NCBI GenBank assembly: GCA_904066235.2
Contig: CAJFCV020000001.1
Coordinates: 13,449,291 to 13,513,290, forward strand
DNA length: 64,000 nucleotides
Direction of reading: 5' to 3'
DNA from: Bursaphelenchus xylophilus
Lineage: Eukaryota > Nematoda > Chromadorea > Rhabditida > Aphelenchoididae
Positions 21,953-32,321 of this stretch are shown here, one piece after another (position 1 is the stretch's first letter; each line of letters begins with the position of its first letter). Both the position numbers and the translations under genes were made by a program. Under the pieces are notes generated by a model. The model saw nothing but the letters and a program-made list of their open reading frames with translations, made no database searches and was not told where the DNA came from.

Positions 21953-22117
21953 CGGCGAGAACCTTCCGCGACGGCTAGCATGACCAAATCCGACCGGTCG
22001 AATTGTTTTCGAGTAAAAGAATTGATTTTCCCATGGGAAAATTGCAACGCGTACGAAAAAGTCTAAGTCTACCTTCCCTTCCTCATTCCCGATTCATTCT
22101 CTCAGAAACGCGCCGAG
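21953..22117 (+). promoter_or_regulatory. Conserved upstream block of array copy 3
   Basis: A GAGAACCTTCCGCGACGGCTAG-like start is followed by GACCGGTCGAATTGTTTTCG and the palindrome TTTTCCCATGGGAAAA (22026-22041), 77 bp before the ATG. The GAGGAGTTGTCGAAGG part of the block is missing here, so the palindrome is the best kept element. Confidence 0.45.
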
Positions 22118-24133
22118 ATGGACGGTTGCCAATTCTCTCTGCTCCTTCTGTTGTTCGTCAACGTCGATCTTCTGCAGGGACAAGTGGAGAGAGGTTGCGC
22201 AGGCAGGTCTAGGGCTGACCCCTTCAAGCCCACGTGCAGGAAAGGCGAGAAGTGCATTGAACTGGGAGTGAAGAACTTTACCGTTTACGTGGAGGACCAT
22301 TGCGTAAGTGAAATGTCGCCCATTTCTGTGCGATTTCCTGTTTCCACCCGCATGCACATTCGCCGCTCTTATTCCACCAACCCTATTTTCAGGACTATGC
22401 GCCCCCGTACGATTACATGAGCGTTGTATCGAGTGAGTTGTGTGTTGCACGGTTTATGTACAAATTTAGGATACGAAGGCGGACAATTGTACAAGTATGA
22501 TAAGGTTCAGCGAAAAACGGGCAAACGCGCGTAAGAGTTTGTCAACTTCTTTGTTTCGTTCCTGTTTCTAAGCTAACAAAAAAATTTTAGGAACATACCA
22601 CCTCTCAGTTGGTCTTCCCGCCACCAGATCCCATCCGACCATGATCCGCAGTTCTTCGCGCAGCTGTTCACGAACAGCGTCGAGATTGTCTCAATGGGGT
22701 AAGTCCGAAAAAAACCGGAGCTTAACGACCTGCGTGGGTGGGTACAACCTAAATCATTACTGATATCCCTAACTTTTTAGCAGAAAACTCGTTAGATGGA
22801 TGTATAGAGACGTTCATCGCATCCAAACGGAACTGACTTCTCCGTTGTCCCTTGACCAAGTGCAGCGCGCCTTTGTCTACAAGGAGTACCTGTTCCTCAG
22901 TCCGAAGAAAGCCGTCGACTTTAGACTTCTCTACGAGAGGACGGGGCCCTTTGATGGCGATATAAACAGACCAGGACTACTTCGGGAGAAAGATGTTGGT
23001 CTGATCGACACCTCGAGCATCCCCAACGAACACATTGACAGGGATTTCCTTGCCCTGATTCGCAAGAAATGCTTTGTAAGTTTTGGAAATCTAATAAACA
23101 CTACTAAAATGCGAAAAAAGAGGCAAAGTGCACTGTGCGCCGCGACAAAAAGTCTACGAACTTTGTGATAGTCCTACGCGAGCGACTCCGTTGACAATGG
23201 AAAAATATTTTTCTCGAATTATTTTATTTCCTTTGTCAATTGTGACACTTCGTTCGGACGAAACTCAAAAATGGGCGGGAGATTTTTTTGTTCTATTTCG
23301 GGTTTCCGTGTGCAGCGGCGATGAAAGGCGGAAAAAAGTGTACGCATTTTATAAAAATTCTTGCCGCTGGAGCCTGCCTGTATTTTCGTATTTAAGAACC
23401 CTGGTAAGTACTGTTCGTTGGATATCAAGACGGAATCCTTGGACCTGCAAGATTACCCAGTGGCCTTCACCTACGATGATCTGGTTCTGGAGTCCACTTG
23501 GTTTCAGTAAGTTTACCTGCTCATTTGTTATGCCCACCTCTAGAAGAAAGTGCGAAATGCTTCCGATGTACCGTATTCGGCACAAGAAAACGGCTCCGAA
23601 GTAAGTGGAATATTGAGTAGGTTGATTTGGAACTTTTAGCGTGATTTTCGACTTCCCCAATATTGAGACCCTCGTAACGCATGGAGAAATCCTTAACTGG
23701 ACGTATTTAATATCACGCACGTAAGTCTTTGATGCCCTTGGAGTAATTCCCTTGAAATTCTTTTTTGAAGAGAAACACTTTCCGTGTAAACCTTTTCTTT
23801 TTTTTTAGGGAGTCTAAAATGTATAACTACACAAGACGTGGTCTCCTGCCTATTATCCAGCCGAACGATCCCTTCTACAATTTGGTCAAACAGTTCACAA
23901 CTCCCGCCCCAACGACTACACCTCGCCCACCACCAGCCACCACCACTCTGAAGCCCGTCCCGGCCGGTCCCGCCCCAAAATTCCTTGAAATTGAGGAGGA
24001 CACGGGGGAATTTGAGAGCGACAGCGTGATCCAACCCCCAATCTCGAAGAATGGACCGGCGATCTCGCGTCTTCCCGTCGTCTATTACATGTTTGGCTAT
24101 ATCACTGTTCACTTGCAGGTTTACATTATGTAA
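22118..24133 (+). CDS. Array family copy 3: secreted/anchored protein of unknown function
   Basis: Nine exons: 22118-22303, 22393-22432, 22470-22530, 22591-22698, 22781-23075, 23397-23506, 23544-23600, 23640-23720, 23809-24133; 420 aa. It is the most diverged intact copy at the N-terminus: VERGCAGRSRADPFKPTC replaces the usual NC...NGNNVTKPAC region, so one glycosylation site is lost. Exon 6 has the weak acceptor TATTTAAG where sister copies have TATTTCAG or TATTTTAG, and the first codons create a donor-like GGTAAGTAC; splicing of exon 6 may be less efficient. Exon 8 ends in a unique ILNWTYLISRT. AATAAA is at 24162. Confidence 0.82.
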
Positions 24134-24434
24134 TAGAGACGGTATTCATTAAGGGCAATCGAATAAAATTATTACACATACGGCTGGGATAGTCAGGTTT
24201 TCGTTCAGTGTGATCGTATGAAAATAATTTTGCTGCACTTAAAAGTTTTCGCGTCAGTACCCAAAAAAAAAGTTTCCATTTTTTTGCCGCATCCTGCAGT
24301 GTGCATCCTGATGTCCTTGAGTGCATTTGTTGTGGCCAGAATAATGAACTTTTTCCAAAAATTTTACACGCGATGGCTAACTTGACGAAATCCGACCAGT
24401 AAATTTTTTGAGGGATTTTGAAATGAAGAATCGA

Positions 24435-24450
24435 TTTTCTCATGGGAAAA
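24435..24450. promoter_or_regulatory. Degenerate palindrome upstream of copy 4
   Basis: TTTTCTCATGGGAAAA, one base off the perfect palindrome, 70 bp before the ATG of the miniature copy. The preceding GAGGGATTTTGAAATGAAG is a degraded form of the conserved block. Confidence 0.4.
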
Positions 24451-24519
24451 TTGTAGGGAAAAAAGGGATGCTAGCTTCCCAGCCTCATTTCCCATTCATT
24501 TTGCAAAACTCGCGCCGCG

Positions 24520-24964
24520 ATGGACGGTTGCCGATTCTTTCCGCTCCTGTCGCTGATAGTCAACGTTGATCTTCTGCAAGGACAAGTAGTGGAAAATTGC
24601 GAATATCACTACTCGGTTAATGGAAACAACGTCACTAAGCCTGCGTGCAAGCAAGGCGAGATTTGTATTGAACCGGGCGTGAAGAACTTCACCGTCTACG
24701 TGGAGGACCATTGTGTAAGTGTAATGGGGTTGCGATTTCACCAACCCTATTTTCAGGACTATGTCGACTCTTTCGATTACACGAGCATTGTATCGCGTGA
24801 GTTGTGCGGTGCACATCAGTTTATGTAAAAATTCATTTTTAGGATGCGAAGGCGGAGAACCACCGCCTCCAATCTCGATGAATGGACAGGCGATCTCGAG
24901 TCTTCCCATCATCTATTACATGCTTGGTTGCATCACCTTTCGCTTGAAAACTTACGATTTGTAA
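24520..24964 (+). CDS. Array family copy 4: in-frame miniature (118 aa)
   Basis: Exons 24520-24714, 24757-24796 and 24843-24964. Exons 1 and 2 match the other copies (signal peptide, NVTK and NFTV sites). Exon 3 begins as usual (RCEGGE) and then jumps straight into the C-terminal tail normally encoded by the end of exon 9 (PPPISMNGQAISSLPIIYYM...). Exons 4-8, the central domain and the Pro/Thr linker are all missing. Phase survives to a TAA at 24962-24964, and AATAAA follows at 25014. It therefore predicts a short secreted or tail-anchored protein made only of the N-terminal Cys region and the hydrophobic tail. It could equally be a decaying pseudogene; the open frame alone cannot tell. Confidence 0.65.
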
Positions 24965-25680
24965 TGTAGAAGGCTTGGATCAAAGCAAATTATAATTATT
25001 GGCAGAACGATCGAATAAAGTTGTTGTAATTGGAATCGAGGGAAACCCTTCTTTTTCTTGCATACGCGATTCGCAGCCGACGCCCTGGCTTCCCTGCAGA
25101 CTGCAAACAAAAATTAGCAAAATAGCCAAAGCTCTGATGCATGCTTACGGGAAATAGTATAAGCGCTGATGCTCGCTTACGCTAAGCCTAAACTGAGCTA
25201 AATGTGCCTCAATCTGTGGCCAATATTCCTTGCAACCGGAATTGTTCGGGTGTGAGCTGCGAAGCCACCCCAATCCAGCGCATTTCCTGAACCGTTTCGA
25301 AACTTTGCATCGTTTTCATTGATTTAAAAGAGAGACGAAATGTCGCGATATTATCGGCACTTTTTCTCGTCCGAAATAATTGCTTTTTCACGAAAAGAAA
25401 GAAGAAAGATAAGAAAATGTGTTTTATCGGATAGTGACATTTCGTTTTGAACGAATCACCAAAAAGGGGCGGGAAATTTTTTCTTCTATTTTGGATTGAC
25501 GTGCGAAGCCCTCTTTTCGCTTGGGAAAAAATTTAATTTAAAAGTGTTACCGAAATCTATGTGTTACGCAACACAACTACCGAATCGACCGATCTGACCG
25601 GCCAGGTTAGCTAAATTTGGGCAAATATTACTAGGAAAGTTAGCTCTAAACAAGGCCAACTTTTTTCGGTTATTTCGGAG

Positions 25681-25848
25681 GAGAATTTTCCACGATGGCT
25701 AAATTGACCAAATCCGACCGGTCGAATTGTTTTTGAGGAGTTGTCGAAGGAAAACTTGACTTTCCCATGGGACAATCTCTTTTCACATTGCAACGCATGT
25801 GAAAACAAAGTCTACCTTCCCTTCCTCATTCCATAAAATCGCGCCGAG
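25681..25848 (+). promoter_or_regulatory. Conserved upstream block of array copy 5
   Basis: GAGAATTTTCCACGATGGCTAA, GACCGGTCGAATTGTTTTTG, GAGGAGTTGTCGAAGGA and TTTCCCATGGGACAATC (from 25761) precede the ATG at 25849. The block is nearly identical to those at 28733 and 35335, which groups copy 5, the remnant and copy 7. Confidence 0.5.
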
Positions 25849-28123
25849 ATGGACGGTTGCCAATTCTCTCTGCTCCTGTTGCTGATCGTCAACGTCGATC
25901 TTCTGCAAGGACAAGTGGTGGAAAACTGCGCAAACGTCTACTCAGTCAATGGAAACAACGTCACGAAGCCTGCGTGCAAGGAAGGAGAGATTTGTATCGA
26001 ACTGGGCGTGAAGAACTTCACTGTTTACGTGGAGGATTATAGTGTAAGTTGAATGGGGATGGGGAGTCTACCCGGGATGCAAAGTACGTCGAATATGCAC
26101 TGTGCATCTTCGGGCAGACGCATCTGTCGCTGCCAATTTGCGGAAGTTTTTTTCCGTTTTTCCAATGCTCTTAGGTTTATCAACCCTATTTTCAGGACTA
26201 TTCCAACAACTTCGATTACATGAGCCTTGTATCGCGTGAGTTGTGTGTTGCATGTCAGTTTATGTACAAATTCACTTTTAGGATACGAAGGTGGAGAATT
26301 CTACCATTTCAATAACGTGACTCGGAAGCTGGGGACACGCCCGTAAGAGTTTGTCCACTTGTTTGTTTAGATCTTGCCGTTAAGCTAGATGAAAATGGAA
26401 AATTTTAGGAACGCACCACCTATCAGTTGGTTTTCCCGCCATCAGATCCCGTCCGACCATGATCCGCAGTTCTACGCACAGCTGTTCTCGCGGAGCGTCG
26501 AGATTGTCACAATGGGGCTGTAAGTCTGAAAAAACAAGTGCTTGACGACCCGCGTTGCTGGGTCCAACTCAGATCATTACTGATATCCACAATTTTTCAG
26601 CAAACCAATCGACAAAGAAGGGAATAAAGACGTTTTTCGCCTCCAAACGATGCTGGATTCCGAGTTGTCCGTTGACCAAGTACAGCGCGCCTTTGTCTAC
26701 AAGGAGTACCTGTTCCTCAGTCCGGAGAAAGCCATCGACTTTCGAATTCTCTACGAGAAGAAGGGACCCTATTCCGGCGATGTAGACAGACCAGGACTAC
26801 TTACGGAGCACAATGTTGGCCTGATCGACGTCTCGACCATCCCCAACGAACACATTGACAAGGACTTCCTGGATCTGATCACAAATCTATGCTTTGTAAG
26901 TTTGGGAAAGGTTATACGAAGGTTTTTTGAGTATTTTCGTAAAGCTCATGGACTTTCTTTCGCAAACTGATCCGTGGTGAAGATTTTTGGGGTTTTTTTT
27001 TTGGAAAAAACTTGGTTTAGGGGTCTTCGGGGCTACCCTTCATTTGAGCCAGCTTTCATTTGGAATCGGGTATGTTTACTATAAGCCATTGGGACGCCAA
27101 TACCCGATCTTCCCCAAATGAAAGGTGGCTCAAATGAAGGGTAGCCTCGAAGACCCCTAAACCAAGTTTTTTCAAATATCGATCGAATTCACACTCACAA
27201 CAGAATTTTGCGTGTGGTTTTTCGATGGAAAAAACATTTTATTTCTTTTGTCAATTGTGACACTTCGTTTGGACGAAACTCAAAAGTGGGCGGGACATAT
27301 TTTTGTTCTATTTCGGGTTGCCGTGTGCCGCGGCGATTAAAGGCGGAAAAAAGTCGATGCAATTTATAAAAATTCTTGCCGGTGCAGCTTGCCTATATTT
27401 TCGTATTTTAGAAGCCTGGCAAGTACTGTTCGTTGGATATCAAGACGGAATCCTTGGACCTGCAAGATTACCCAGTAGCCTTCACCTACGACGACCTAGT
27501 TCTTCAGACCTTTTGGTTTCAGTAAGTTCACCTGCTCCGGTTTTTACGCCTACGTTTAGAAGACACTGCGAAATGCTTCCGATGTACCGTATTCGGCACA
27601 AGAAGACTGCTCCGAAGTAAGTGGAATTTTGAGTTGGCTGAGTTGGAATTTTTAGCGTGATTTTCGATTTCCCCAATGTTGAGAGCATCGTAACGCATGG
27701 AAGAAAGCTTTCGTGGGAGAAAACTCAATGGTAGGTGTTTGAGATTAATAGAGAAGTGCTGATATGTGAGTCGCCCTTTTAAGCTTTTATTTTTTTAGGA
27801 ATGGGGTATTTAAGTTTGATTACACCTTACGTGGTATCCTGCCTATTGTCCAGCCGTACGATCCCTTTTACGACTTCGTCAAACAGTTCACAACTCCCGC
27901 CCCAACGACCACAACCCGCCCGCCACCAACCACCACCACTCTTAAGCCCGTCCCTGCCGGTCCCGCCCCAAAATTCCCTGAAATCCAGGAGGACTCGATG
28001 GAATTAGAGAACCGCCACGTGATTGATCCCTTACTCTCGAATGTGCCAGCGATTTCGGGCGTTCCCATCATCTATTACATGCTTGCTTACATCGCTTTTC
28101 ACTTGAAAAGTTATAATTTGTAA
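25849..28123 (+). CDS. Array family copy 5: secreted/anchored protein of unknown function
   Basis: Nine exons: 25849-26043, 26196-26235, 26282-26342, 26409-26519, 26601-26895, 27412-27521, 27560-27616, 27656-27730, 27799-28123; 422 aa. With copies 6 and 7 it forms a subgroup: EFYHFNNVTRKLGTRP in exon 3, an extra codon at the end of exon 4 (VTMGL), LKPIDK at the start of exon 5 and a longer exon 8. The last codon of exon 1 is Ser (VEDYS) where most copies have Cys. Tail: SGVPIIYYMLAYIAFHL. Intron 6 holds a foldback at 27003-27165. AATAAA is at 28173. Confidence 0.85.
27003..27165. repeat. Foldback in intron 6 of copy 5
   Basis: The arms are AACTTGGTTTAGGGGTCTTC...CTACCCTTCATTTGAGCC and the inverse GGCTCAAATGAAGGGTAG...GAAGACCCCTAAACCAAGTT. 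One arm only, or a degraded version, is present in the same intron of copy 2 (20386-20400), copy 6 (33483-33640) and copy 7 (37808-37990). Confidence 0.8.
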
Positions 28124-28280
28124 TGGAGAAGCCGTTGATAAAAGCAAATCTTAAAAGTCGGCAGAACGATCGAATAAAAAAAATGTTTGTACAGGCTAAT
28201 TGGAATCGATCTGTAATGCAACAAAATTGCGGAAAACCCTTTTTTCAGCTACCAAAGAAATGACGTCGGAAGCGCGTCGC

Positions 28281-28503
28281 ACGTCAAACTGAAGAGTCCG
28301 GTGACCGGAATAGACCCTTCGCTATCGGTTTTTTAAACTTGGTCTTGATTTCGCAGAGAAAGAGAGAAAAAACACGCAAAAGCGTACTCTCTCGCCCGAA
28401 AAGGTTCCCCATTTCTTCCCCGACAAAACGTTTTTTTCGCGTCTTTTTTTGGCAAGTTACCAATCCATTCATCGGACTGTTTTAGCTTATCTCAGTTTGA
28501 CGT
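28281..28503. mobile_element. Inverted-repeat element with ACGTCAAACTGA ends, copy 2
   Basis: It starts ACGTCAAACTGAAGAGTCCG and ends CTCAGTTTGACGT. It lies in the block duplicated downstream of copies 5 and 6. CGTCG occurs on both sides next to the terminal C/G, a possible target duplication. Confidence 0.75.
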
Positions 28504-28732
28504 GCGTCGGGGCTACCCTTCACTTGGGGCAGATCTCGTCAGAAATAGACAGGCTCCCGGCGGGCCCGGGCCGAAGCAAACTTGAGGGCTCGCGACAAAA
28601 TTCATTTTCTCGGCGCCGACACAACGGCCGAATCGACCAATCCGACCGGGCAAGTTAGCTGAATTTGGACAAGTGTTACAAGGAAAATTAACTCGAAATA
28701 TGGTCACCTATTTTGGGTGATTTCGGAGGAGA

Positions 28733-28920
28733 ATTTTTCACGATAGCTAAAATTGCCAAATTTGACCGGTCGAATTGTTTTTGAGGAGTTGTCGAAGGAA
28801 AACTTGACTTTCCCATGGGACAATCTCTTTTCACATTGCAACGCATGTGAAAACAAAGTCTACCTTCCCTTCCTCATTCCATAAAATCGCGCCGAGATGG
28901 ACGGTTGCCAATTCTCGATG
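28733..28920 (+). pseudogene. Truncated array copy: upstream block plus start of exon 1
   Basis: The complete upstream block and the ATG of exon 1 (28897) are present, but the frame reads MDGCQFS and then joins a second partial copy of the upstream block (GATGGCTAAAATTGCC, about 28916-28965). The rest of the gene is absent. This remnant corresponds to the start of copy 7 (35335-35520). About 3.3 kb of unrelated sequence follows before copy 6. Confidence 0.8.
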
Positions 28921-30796
28921 GCTAAAATTGCCAAATTTGACCGGTCGAATTGTTTTTGAGGAGTGTCTGATCCGGAGAATCAGAGAAGGGAGAGGAAGTA
29001 ATTCCACTACAAACCCGAAGTTTCATTTATATTTTTACATTTATTTATTTGTGTGTCTGACTTGTCCCAGTGACAAGTCTTCCCCTTTTTGGATTTGGCC
29101 TTCACTGGCCAATCTTTTTTGTGTTTGTTTATCCTCCGAGCTCTAGCTCGGCCACAAATTTCCCGCCATTTCAAATTGTCGGCCTGCTCCGCAGACCCCA
29201 TTATAATAAGGGCCGAGGGAGTTTTTTACTTAGCGTTGACTTTTTGGACTTTTTTTTACATACGTCATTTTTTTGTCTCTCTGTGATATCCAAACGACAT
29301 TTTTTTAGTCTCTGTCATTATTGACCGGTCGGTAATGAAAAATCGAGTTTTCTCCTTTCTTTTTGGAGCTACGCTGCCGATTTTTTTTTCAGAGTTCGTA
29401 GAATGGAATTCTACACCTGAATATGGTATTCGTTTTTTCACCATAGTTGGCGTGTCATTTTGAAAATTGCGAAAATCGACTTTTTCAAAAGTACCCCTTT
29501 TTTGAGCTTTCAGTGTGAATTTTTATGGCGATTTTGCAAGTTCCGCATACGTCACGATTGTCACACATTACTTCAAATAAATTTCCTGAAAGTTTCAGAA
29601 ATTTGCATAACGTCCCCACATTTTGCGTCCTCCCGGACTGAAAGGTTCCGAAAAGTCAAAAACGATTCGACATGAAAACGACCAGCTATTTACACGTTTC
29701 CTTCATGCACCCTAACTCATTTTTCATGCTGACTCCGAATCTGAAATTTTTTTGCCCAAAAATTTGCATACAGCATATATCTGGATCTCAATTCTAAAAT
29801 ACGGATTTTTTATCTCAAAGTTGAGGGCCTAATTCAAAAATCCGCCTCGCAGGGATTTTGCGCAATACTTTCCTAAATACGATAAAGTGATTGTTACACC
29901 CCCAGATGTTGCCGGGATTCCCAAACAACCTCCGATGTAAAATTGGGGTATGTGCAAACTGATCTCGCGAGCGAAGCGAGCGCCGAGTACCATTCTTTCT
30001 TTATCGGACGTAGTTTTTACTGCTTTTAAACTTTCTAATTGGATTCTTTCATCTAAATTCAAAACTACGGTTACTGTAACATTTTCAATTTTCCCAACCC
30101 TCAGGCTACGTGTGTAGATGAAAGAAATTTCAAATTCTGATGCCAGATTCCGAATCTACATGAAAAATCACCATCAGAAGTGGTATCGTAGTCGTCCTAT
30201 CTCGCCGATTTTTTTCGGCTTACTGTGGGTTACGGTAGCTTTTGCGCCGTATGGCGCTTTTTCGCCATTTTCTCAGCGTAGACGCAGTCGCGTCAGACAA
30301 AATTCACAGCACTGGTAGTACTCGTCATTACACGGCTTTCAAGGTGTATTTTACGGTTCCAGGTCTGTCGCTTCGCGAGGGATTACTGTAACAAGGACCT
30401 TGACTTTAAGCTACCGTATCTCGGTCAATTTTGATCGTATCCACCCGCCTCAAAAAGCATTCTACTGAGTTTAAATAGCTCTTCAAAACATTAGTTGACA
30501 CGTTTTTGCCATTTCTTGAAACCGGGTTACTGTAACATCGCAAACATAAAAAGTACTGTAACTTTTGAACGAGTAGAGATACGAAGACGGGACCTGGCTC
30601 AATCGTTCGGAAATCAAAAACTCGATCAGGATACGTGTAAAAATCTTTACATTTCTCTAAAATACGACCTGGCCGAATTTAGCTTTGGCCAAATTTTCCA
30701 TTAATGATTTCACCCCAAAAAAGTCAAAACTTTTGGGTAAAAAACCCAAAATATGACGGCCCTCTAATTGTACTACAACGTGGTATAATTTTTTTC

Positions 30797-30865
30797 CCGG
30801 GGGATTGAACCTCCGGAGACTTCAGATTGCCAGACTTCCGCGCTAACCACTGCGCCATGGGTGCC
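30797..30865 (-). pseudogene. tRNA-like sequence with A and B boxes
   Basis: On the minus strand TGGCGCAGTGG (A box) and GGTTCAATCCC (B box) are well spaced. The 5' GGCACCC has no pairing partner at the 3' side (CCCCCGGGAAAA), so the acceptor stem is absent. I read it as a tRNA pseudogene or SINE-like head. Confidence 0.6.
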
Positions 30866-31540
30866 TCTCTCGGAAACAAAAAGGGCTCGAGCGCGGGGGC
30901 CTCCTGTGCAAAAACATCAAAAGGGTGCACTGTGCGGATTTTTGCTTTGTCGCGCAGCGACAAAGCCAAAATTCGCGCAGCGACAAAGCCAAAATTGGGA
31001 TTCGCACTGTGCAAATGGAGAAAAAGCCTAGCTCACAGGGTAAAATGCAGAGTGCACTGTGCGTCTGGGGGGAAAGTGGGAAAATCAAAAGGGGGGTGCC
31101 TGGGAAAACGTTTGGAGGGTGTTTTTCGCACTGTGCAAAATGAAAAAAAGCCTACGAACGTAGGCTTTTTTGTTGATTGCACTGTGCAAATTTTTCCAAA
31201 TTTCAGGTTTCGAAGGGGAGTGTCTGCAAAATATTTTGCGACACTCCGCCAACAAATTTTGCACGGTGCAAGTGGGAAAAGGCTTCGTTTGGCAAGATTG
31301 CACTGTGCAAACCGTGTCGCAACGTGGAAAAAGGGGCGTGGCAAAAGTTGAGTTTGCATTTTCGTGAGAGAGCAAAAATTTCTCTAGCTTTCTCGTCGAT
31401 TTCGGGTCCCAGTATTTTTCCGAGGGCGATTTAGGTTGGGTTCGCGCGGGTTCGAAATTTTTTTATTTTCTCCGGGTTTTTGCGAGTGCACTGTGCAGTG
31501 AGAAGGTTCACTGTGAGTTTATAAGGTGCACTGCGCGGTG

Positions 31541-31690
31541 CTTAGCGCATAGGCTTAGGCTTAGTTTGCTTAGCCGCTTAGGCTGCTTAGGCTTAGCTCA
31601 GGCTTAGTTTGCTTAGGCTGCTTAGCCGCTTAGGCGCTTAGGCTTAGTTTGCTTAGCCGCTTAGGCTGCTTAGGCTTAGCTGCTTAGGCT
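31541..31690. repeat. Degenerate interstitial telomere-like tract (TTAGGC/TTAGCC)
   Basis: About 150 bp are made almost only of GCTTAGGC, GCTTAGCC and GCTTAG words. TTAGGC is the nematode telomere repeat. The tract is not a pure hexamer array: the hexamers are interrupted and partly arranged in 20-30 bp higher-order units. Confidence 0.75.
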
Positions 31691-31704
31691 AATTTGGTGG
31701 CGCT

Positions 31705-31785
31705 TTGCGCGCACACCCGCGTTGGGAATGTAGGCTGACGAGTCGCGTAGCGACGTAGTCAGGCTACATCCCAACGCAGCTTGTC
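31705..31785. repeat. Inverted repeat next to the telomere-like tract
   Basis: GCGTTGGGAATGTAGGCTGAC and the inverse GTCAGGCTACATCCCAACGC flank the core GAGTCGCGTAGCGACGTA, which also pairs. The hairpin is about 75 bp. Confidence 0.7.
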
Positions 31786-32321
31786 CAGAATTACAAGTCA
31801 GGATGCCTAAAAAGGGAAAATTGTCATCATATATATCAGTTAGTCTTTTGTAATATCTTTTGAAGGAAGGTCGTGTGAATTTTGTTGAAGATAAAGAATT
31901 TGACTGTAAAGCTTGGAGTACTCTCTTCTAACGGTTGTAGCCATTGGTCTTCCTCGTCACTCGTGATTATCTGATAGTTCCGTTGTTGGAAGTGGACCGG
32001 GATCTCTTACCCGGGTTACTATATCATCCCCGACTATTAAGTCGGCCTAACATCACTCTCCCGGCCAAAGAGAATCATCTTCATTCCGAGTGCTACCTCG
32101 GCGACGCCACATTACATTCACGGCAGTCGTCGGGGTAAGTGTTTCGGAGTTGTTCTGTCCGCCTTTAGGTTCGTCCGAGTCTGATCAGCTCGGCAACGTG
32201 GAAGCGGACAAGGAGTTGTCGAAGGAAAACTCGATTTTCCCATGGGAAAACTGAACGCATGTGAAAAGTAAGTCTACATTAGCTTCCTCATTCCCGATTC
32301 ATTCCATAAAATCGTGCCGAG

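Larger units (their letters stand above)
28966..32200. other. Unrelated repeat-rich insertion between array copies
   Basis: This region interrupts the array. It contains A/T-rich low-complexity DNA, repeated TTACTGTAAC words (about 30060-30560), a tRNA-like segment (30797-30865), a duplicated CGCGCAGCGACAAAGCC (30948-31000), many GCACTGTGC words (30925-31530) and a TTAGGC-like tract (31541-31690). I find no supported gene. The longest open frames come from the GCACTGTGC-rich part. Confidence 0.6.
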
